Below, in pieces: positions 6,066 through 8,957 of a stretch of DNA of 8,957 bases. Position 1 is the stretch's first letter; each line of letters starts with the position of its first letter. Source of the stretch: CAZYCC01 sp964645985 (GTDB lineage: Bacteria; Bacillota; Clostridia; Oscillospirales; CAG-272). The notes below the pieces were generated by a model that was not told the DNA's origin, searched no databases, and saw nothing but the letters and a program-made list of their open reading frames with translations. The translations under genes were made by a program, and so were the position numbers. The stretch is taken from contig CAZYCC010000066.1 of NCBI GenBank assembly GCA_964645985.1, positions 1-8,957 on the forward strand. The letters are read 5' to 3'.

Positions 6066-6463
6066 GCGAACCTAACCCACAAGCGCAAGGGGAAGGGAAG
6101 AGTGGTGAAACCGGCGAGGGGGAGAATTTGCGGCGAAATAAGCGCGGGAAAATGCCGCGAGGACGATAGTTTTCGCGCGCCCGAACCCCTCTCCGCGGCG
6201 GGAATATCGGGGAATCGAGGAGGCGACAGGTCGCCTGACCTCCAAGGACGCGGGGACAGCGGCCTCCGGGGTCGCCAGGGAATCTGTGCCCGGGTCAAGG
6301 GGAAGGGATATTCCGGCACCGGAATTTTTTCCCCGCAGCTTCGGGTATTGCCGCTCTCTCGCGCAGATCAAACCCAGATGAGAGAGGCTCTCGCGCGAGC
6401 GCGGGGAAGAGCGCTCTTTGAGGGCTTTTCTGCTGCGAGAGGGGACACTTCCCGCGCGAGAGG
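6066..6463. other. LOG-sortase intergenic region, no gene found
   Basis: A 398-base gap between two minus-strand genes. Open frames in it (for example plus 6102-6488) give Arg/Gly-rich translations without motifs and run into the LOG gene antisense. It contains a hairpin AGGCGA-CAGG-TCGCCT (6221-6236) and a terminator-like element at 6310-6330, annotated separately. GC-rich words with CTCTCGC and GCGCGAGAG recur just past the LOG stop codon (6370-6463). A promoter for the sortase must lie here or further upstream, but I cannot identify one. Confidence 0.5.
6310..6330 (+). terminator. Terminator-like hairpin on the plus strand
   Basis: ATTCCG (6310-6315) and CGGAAT (6320-6325) form a six-base-pair stem around GCAC, followed by TTTTT. 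This reads as a small intrinsic terminator in the plus direction, yet no plus-strand gene precedes it; both flanking genes are on the minus strand. It might limit antisense transcription into the LOG gene, or be a chance structure. Confidence 0.4.
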
Positions 6464-7060
6464 TTACTTCTCTTTCTTCGCGGGGTAAAAAGCGTAATTT
6501 TTGTGGGTCGGCGGGATGGTCGACGCCTGCTCGAGATAGGCAAGGAGCGCCGCCGGGTCGGCCTCGCTGTGGTAGAGCGCGCGGCATTCGGGCGACATAA
6601 ACCCGCCCTCTATTGTCTTTTCAAGGAGCGAAAGCAGCGCGTCGCACGCCCCCGCGAGGTTGAGGATGCCAATCGGCTTGTCGACCACGCCGAGCTGCCG
6701 CAAGGTCAGCACCTCGAAGAACTCATCGAAGGTGCCGACGCCGCCCGGCGCGATGACGAACACGTCTCCCATCGCACGCAGGAACGCCTTGCGCTCGTGC
6801 ATCGTCTCTGTCGTCAGCATCTCATCGCAGCCGCGGTAAAGCAGCCCCCCGACATCGAAGAGGTCGGCGGGTGTAATGCCGACGACCCGCCCGCCGGCGC
6901 GATGTACCCCGCGCGCAGCCGCCCCCATCAGCCCGGTCGCGCCCGCGCCGTATACGAGCGTGTGCCCGCGTTCGGCGAGCAGCTCTCCGAAACGCTCGGT
7001 TCCCTCGATGAGCGCCGGGTCAATCGCGTCGCTTGACGCGCCAAAAAAGCATACGTTCAT
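6464..7060 (-). CDS. LOG-family nucleotide phosphoribohydrolase
   Basis: Rossmann-like lysine-decarboxylase-fold protein of the LOG type, misnamed 'lysine decarboxylase' in older annotation. Characterised members split nucleoside 5'-monophosphates, including cytokinin precursors, into free base and ribose 5-phosphate; the substrate here is unknown. It has 198 residues. Family marks: MNVCFFGASS at the N-terminus, YGAGATGLMGAAA (37-49), GGRVVGITP (56-64), the MHERK motif (87-91) and PGGVGTFDE (105-113), which carry the conserved Arg and Glu of the active site. The start is ATG 7060, where the family N-terminus begins; the frame stays open upstream but runs antisense through the YolD gene. A consensus-like promoter lies directly upstream, leaving a very short leader with GGTGA as a possible ribosome site. 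Confidence 0.93.
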   Translation of the reverse strand: MNVCFFGASSDAIDPALIEGTERFGELLAERGHTLVYGAGATGLMGAAARGVHRAGGRVVGITPADLFDVGGLLYRGCDEMLTTETMHERKAFLRAMGDVFVIAPGGVGTFDEFFEVLTLRQLGVVDKPIGILNLAGACDALLSLLEKTIEGGFMSPECRALYHSEADPAALLAYLEQASTIPPTHKNYAFYPAKKEK

Positions 7061-7075
7061 AAAATCACCAAGATG

Positions 7076-7104
7076 AGTATAGCAGAAACGGGCGGGGGTG
7101 TCAA
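7076..7104 (-). promoter_or_regulatory. Sigma-A promoter of the LOG gene
   Basis: On the minus strand TTGACA (7104-7099, perfect -35) and TATACT (7081-7076) are 17 bases apart, with TGC before the -10 as in an extended -10. The predicted start point is about 7069, only about nine bases before ATG 7060. One of the best promoters in the window. Confidence 0.85.
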
Positions 7105-7117
7105 GGAAAACCGTCTC

Positions 7118-7147
7118 TTGACAAACCTCCGTGCGATGAGGTAAACT
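7118..7147 (+). promoter_or_regulatory. Sigma-A promoter of the YolD-like gene
   Basis: TTGACA (7118-7123) is a perfect -35. TAAACT (7142-7147) at 18 bases, or GTAAAC at 17, serves as the -10. Transcription would start near 7154, about 24 bases before ATG 7178. It diverges from the LOG promoter; the two -35 boxes are separated by 13 bases (7105-7117), so two polymerases could hardly occupy both at once. Confidence 0.75.
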
Positions 7148-7177
7148 AACAAGTTCCGCAGAAGCATAGAGGTTCGT

Positions 7178-7648
7178 ATGATAGGCAAATACGATGATCT
7201 CCTCGATCGTCCGCGCTGGGAGCCGCGGGAACACGCGCGCATGGCGCGCGAGGCGCGGGCGGCGCAGTTCGCGCCGTTCGCGGCGCTCGTCGGGTACGAG
7301 GACGCCGTGCGCGAGCGCGAGGATGCCCACGCGCTCGAGCAAAAGGAGCGCGTGGGGGAGGACGGCGAGGCGATCATTGAGTGGCAGCTGCGTACACTTT
7401 CTGCGGCGCTCGCGGCGCGGCAGGAGCAGCGAGAGCTTGAGGTGACCTTCTTTCGCCGCAGCGAGAATCACCCGGGCGGGCACCCCGAGACGCTTATCGG
7501 AAAGCCTCTCGCGCTCGACGCGGAGGCGCGGCTGCTCGTCCTTGAAACGCAAAGCGGCGCCTCGCACATCCCAATAGAGGACATTCTCGCGCTGGGGGGC
7601 CCGCTCTTCGAGGAGGAGGACGCGCCCTTTTCCGAGGGCGAGCCATGA
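7178..7648 (+). CDS. YolD-like family protein
   Basis: 156 residues. The N-terminal part KYDDLLDRPRW and ARMAREARAAQFAPFAALVGYEDAV (about 4-44, quoted in two pieces: ARMAREARAAQ and FAPFAALVGYEDAV) matches the Clostridia YolD-like proteins. Their typical segment is 'RMSMEDRAAQFAPFAALTGYDDA'. The C-terminal LEVTFFRRSE and ARLLVLETQSGASHIPIEDILALGG (about 87-141, two pieces: ARLLVLETQSG and ASHIPIEDILALGG) matches their small beta domain, with an acidic tail after it. Family members often sit beside Y-family DNA polymerase (UmuC/DinB) genes and are thought to act with them in damage tolerance. Here no polymerase is adjacent, so the role is open. AGAGG lies five bases before ATG 7178. It is divergent from the LOG gene and convergent with the peptidase gene. 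Confidence 0.82.
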   Translation: MIGKYDDLLDRPRWEPREHARMAREARAAQFAPFAALVGYEDAVREREDAHALEQKERVGEDGEAIIEWQLRTLSAALAARQEQRELEVTFFRRSENHPGGHPETLIGKPLALDAEARLLVLETQSGASHIPIEDILALGGPLFEEEDAPFSEGEP

Positions 7649-7688
7649 GCGGCCCCCGAAAATATCCCCGCGGCAGGCCGAGTGGAAA

Positions 7689-7734
7689 GTGAGTAGTGGT
7701 TAGTGGATAGTGGTGAGTGGTGAGTGAGTGGTGG
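7689..7734. repeat. Degenerate heptad GT-rich tandem repeat
   Basis: The sequence reads as successive seven-base units: GTGAGTA, GTGGTTA, GTGGATA, GTGGTGA, GTGGTGA, then a four-base slip GTGA, then GTGGTGG. There is no C on the plus strand over this stretch, a marked break from the surrounding composition. It lies in the 96-base space between convergent genes and has no U-tract hairpin. It is probably a replication-slippage repeat. It might separate the two convergent transcripts, but nothing shows that. Confidence 0.8.
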
Positions 7735-7744
7735 GTGATTGGTC

Positions 7745-8335
7745 TTATTTCTCGCGGGGGATGCGCGCGAGCAGGAGGGAGCCGTTTTCGGAGAGCCAGG
7801 CGTGCCAGCGGCGATAGTCGGGGTAGACCCGCAGAACCTCCTCGTAAAAGCGCGGCGAGTGGTTCATTTCTTTTAAGTGGCAGAGCTCGTGAACGACGAC
7901 CGAGTCGAGCGCCTCGCGCGGCGCGAGCATCAGCGCGGCGTTAAAACTGAGGTTGCCCCCCTCGGTGCAGCTGCCCCATTTTGTGGTCTGACATCGCACC
8001 GTAATTCTCCGGTAGGTTACGCCGATTTTCTGCGCGTAAAAATCCGCCCGCTCAGGGAAGACCCGGCGCGCCTCCTGCGTAAGGCCTCGGTACTCCTGCG
8101 CCGTGAGCGGCGTGACAGCTGCGATCTGCCGCCGCCGCTCCTCCATTGAAGCGAGCTTTTCCTCTATCCAGCGGCGGTGCGCCCGCACCGCGCGCGAAAT
8201 ATCCTCCTCGGTGGCATCGCGCGGCGCGCGCACAAGGAGGCCGTGCAGGTCTACGCGCAGCAGAATGCGCGCCCTGTCGCTGCGCTCGATGCGCACCGCG
8301 GGATCGCCGGGAAAACTGGGGATGAGCAAAATCAC
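7745..8335 (-). CDS. YgjP-like zinc metallopeptidase (DUF45)
   Basis: A 196-residue soluble protein of the M48-related YgjP/SprT-like group. The zinc site is visible: HELCH at 149-153 (His149, Glu150, His153) and a third ligand, probably His159, in EMNHSPRFYEEV. The family block preceding it, TTKWGSCTEGGNLSFN and LMLAP (117-139), is intact. The N-terminal half has the usual small beta part and helix (AVRAHRRWIEEKL, 49-61). Its physiological substrate is unknown; homologues are often annotated only as predicted metal-dependent hydrolase. The start is GTG 8335, with TTG 8329 as an alternative that would use GAGGTG as a close ribosome site. It converges with the YolD-like gene. Confidence 0.9.
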   Translation of the reverse strand: MILLIPSFPGDPAVRIERSDRARILLRVDLHGLLVRAPRDATEEDISRAVRAHRRWIEEKLASMEERRRQIAAVTPLTAQEYRGLTQEARRVFPERADFYAQKIGVTYRRITVRCQTTKWGSCTEGGNLSFNAALMLAPREALDSVVVHELCHLKEMNHSPRFYEEVLRVYPDYRRWHAWLSENGSLLLARIPREK

Positions 8336-8359
8336 CTCGTATAAAGGGCGGATGAGAAA

Positions 8360-8388
8360 AGTGTATCACAAATAAAGAAGGAAGTAAA
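8360..8388 (-). promoter_or_regulatory. Candidate promoter of the YgjP-like gene
   Basis: On the minus strand TTTACT (8388-8383) and TACACT (8365-8360) are 17 bases apart in an AT-rich pocket just upstream of the gene. The start point would be near 8353, giving a leader of about 18 bases. The -10 and following bases closely match the frr promoter candidate (17 of 19 positions, 8347-8365 versus 3440-3458), which supports both. Confidence 0.5.
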
Positions 8389-8564
8389 GACGAACCGCAA
8401 CCTCGGTTTTCCCGCGAGAGCCGCGCCCATAGCGCTCCGCTTTTGCGGGGGCGGCCTGGGATGCGCCTCGCCACCCGCAACAGCAAAGCGAGAGGCTTCC
8501 CGCCGAAAAACCGCCGCTTCTCCGGGAATCCGGGGGAGGACAAAAATCGCGGCGTGAGCATTTT

Positions 8565-8582
8565 CCGAAATATCCGAAATAT
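8565..8582. repeat. Tandem 9-base repeat upstream of a promoter
   Basis: CCGAAATAT occurs twice head to tail (8565-8573, 8574-8582), ending 23 bases before the -35 box at 8606. The tract continues with AT-rich sequence. The position suits a UP element or a binding site for an activator; which one, if either, cannot be told. Confidence 0.55.
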
Positions 8583-8605
8583 TAAGAATAATCGAACAAG
8601 GTTGC

Positions 8606-8635
8606 TTGACATAAAGCCGGAGAATATGCTATACT
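8606..8635 (+). promoter_or_regulatory. Strong sigma-A promoter for the secreted protein gene
   Basis: TTGACA (8606-8611, perfect) and TATACT (8630-8635) with an 18-base spacer and TGC before the -10, i.e. an extended -10. Predicted start near 8642, leaving a leader of about 93 bases before ATG 8735 that contains the hairpin at 8662-8690. Confidence 0.85.
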
Positions 8636-8661
8636 TTTTGCGTTCTTTTTCCTGCGGGCTT

Positions 8662-8696
8662 GCGCCTCGCGGGGCGCCCGCGAGAGGCGCTTTTCT
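8662..8696 (+). terminator. Leader hairpin with U-run (possible attenuator)
   Basis: GCGCCTC-GCGGG (8662-8673) pairs with CCCGC-GAG-AGGCGC (8677-8690), allowing a two-base bulge, and is followed directly by TTTTCT. This has the shape of an intrinsic terminator, but lies between a strong promoter and the gene it should drive. An alternative helix, GCGGGC (8654-8659) with GCCCGC (8676-8681), would use part of the same 3' arm and exclude the terminator fold. That layout suits attenuation, but GC-rich DNA also forms such options by chance. Confidence 0.5.
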
Positions 8697-8721
8697 CGTT
8701 CCGATACCCGCTTTTTTCGCG

Positions 8722-8728
8722 AAAGGAG
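8722..8728 (+). promoter_or_regulatory. Ribosome binding site of the secreted protein
   Basis: AAAGGAG, six bases before ATG 8735, fixes this start. Confidence 0.85.
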
Positions 8729-8734
8729 TTCAAG

Positions 8735-8957
8735 ATGAAATCCAACTGCAAGACAGATCTGCGCCGGGCGATCCTCACAGTGGCGCTTGCCCTGCTCGGA
8801 ATTATTGTGCTCGCGCTCTTCCTCGAGCAGGCGGCTCCGGCGCACGCGGCGGCGGAAATCGCCTCTGGCTCTTGCGGGAAAAACGGCGACAACCTCACTT
8901 GGACCCTGACCGACGACGGCACCCTCACCATCGAAGGCGAAGGGGAGATGGAGGATT
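8735..8957 (+). CDS. Secreted surface protein, N-terminal fragment
   Basis: Only the first 74 codons are in the window; the gene continues past the right end. Residues 1-12 are positively charged (KSNCKTDLRR), followed by a long hydrophobic segment (about 13-31) and Ala-rich AAPAHAAA, a signal peptide with likely cleavage near residues 39-42. The mature start ASGSCGKNGDNLTWTLTDDG and TLTIEGEGEMED is the motif that opens many secreted leucine-rich-repeat (BspA-like) or bacterial Ig-like proteins of Clostridia. This suggests an exported adhesin-like or wall-associated protein, but the repeats themselves are not visible. A strong promoter, a leader hairpin and a good ribosome site precede it. 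Whether it ends in a sorting signal for the sortase at 5031-6065 cannot be seen. Confidence 0.8.
   Translation, partial: MKSNCKTDLRRAILTVALALLGIIVLALFLEQAAPAHAAAEIASGSCGKNGDNLTWTLTDDGTLTIEGEGEMED

Larger units (their letters stand above)
8336..8605. other. Divergent intergenic region
   Basis: Apart from the promoter elements at each end I see no gene. The middle (about 8400-8540) is GC-rich with short repeats such as TCCGGGAATCCGGG (8521-8534); no coding frame in it has recognisable motifs. The right end (8560-8600) turns AT-rich, as expected upstream of the promoter at 8606. Confidence 0.55.

Noticed and set aside
6464..7567. Long 367-codon form of the LOG protein
   Set aside because: The first 169 residues run antisense through the YolD-like gene and through the promoter. 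The family N-terminus begins at ATG 7060.

Overview
The window reads as GC-rich chromosomal DNA from a bacterium of the Firmicutes/Clostridia kind. Three things suggest this: the gene order pyrH-frr-uppS-cdsA, a class B sortase, and a YolD-like protein with the Clostridia-type 'RAAQFAPFAALVGYEDA' segment. The partial gene at the right edge has an N-terminus like the secreted, repeat-containing surface proteins of gut Clostridia. This assignment is inferred from gene content; no rRNA or other marker is present. I found no CRISPR array, tRNA, rRNA, transposase, phage gene or obvious defence system.

Layout, left to right. Positions 1-600 are non-coding, with short repeats, a near-perfect intrinsic terminator (471-502) and a G13 tract (561-573). 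Positions 601-4361 carry, all on the minus strand and in transcriptional order from right to left, pyrH (UMP kinase), frr (ribosome recycling factor), uppS (undecaprenyl-diphosphate synthase) and cdsA (CDP-diglyceride synthase). The order is classical, but the usual neighbours rpsB-tsf (upstream) and dxr-rseP (downstream) are absent. The genes are separated by unusually long gaps of about 200-410 bases that hold GC-rich hairpins and, before frr, a plausible promoter. After a 669-base gap comes a class B sortase (5031-6065, minus). A 398-base gap follows, then a LOG-family nucleotide phosphoribohydrolase (6464-7060, minus). This gene is divergent from a YolD-like gene (7178-7648, plus), with two good sigma-A promoters whose -35 boxes lie 13 bases apart. 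A heptad GT-rich repeat separates YolD from a convergent YgjP-like zinc metallopeptidase (7745-8335, minus). The right edge has a strong promoter, a leader hairpin resembling a terminator, and the first 74 codons of a secreted protein.

The pyrH/frr/uppS/cdsA products supply UDP precursors, recycle ribosomes, make the lipid carrier for cell-wall building and make CDP-diacylglycerol for phospholipids. The sortase and the truncated right-edge protein are both envelope-related but are not adjacent, so a functional link is only a guess. The window is mainly housekeeping. The unusual parts are the inflated intergenic regions, the repeats, the leader hairpin and a recurring CACTTTTC element. I do not see a convincing new multi-gene system.
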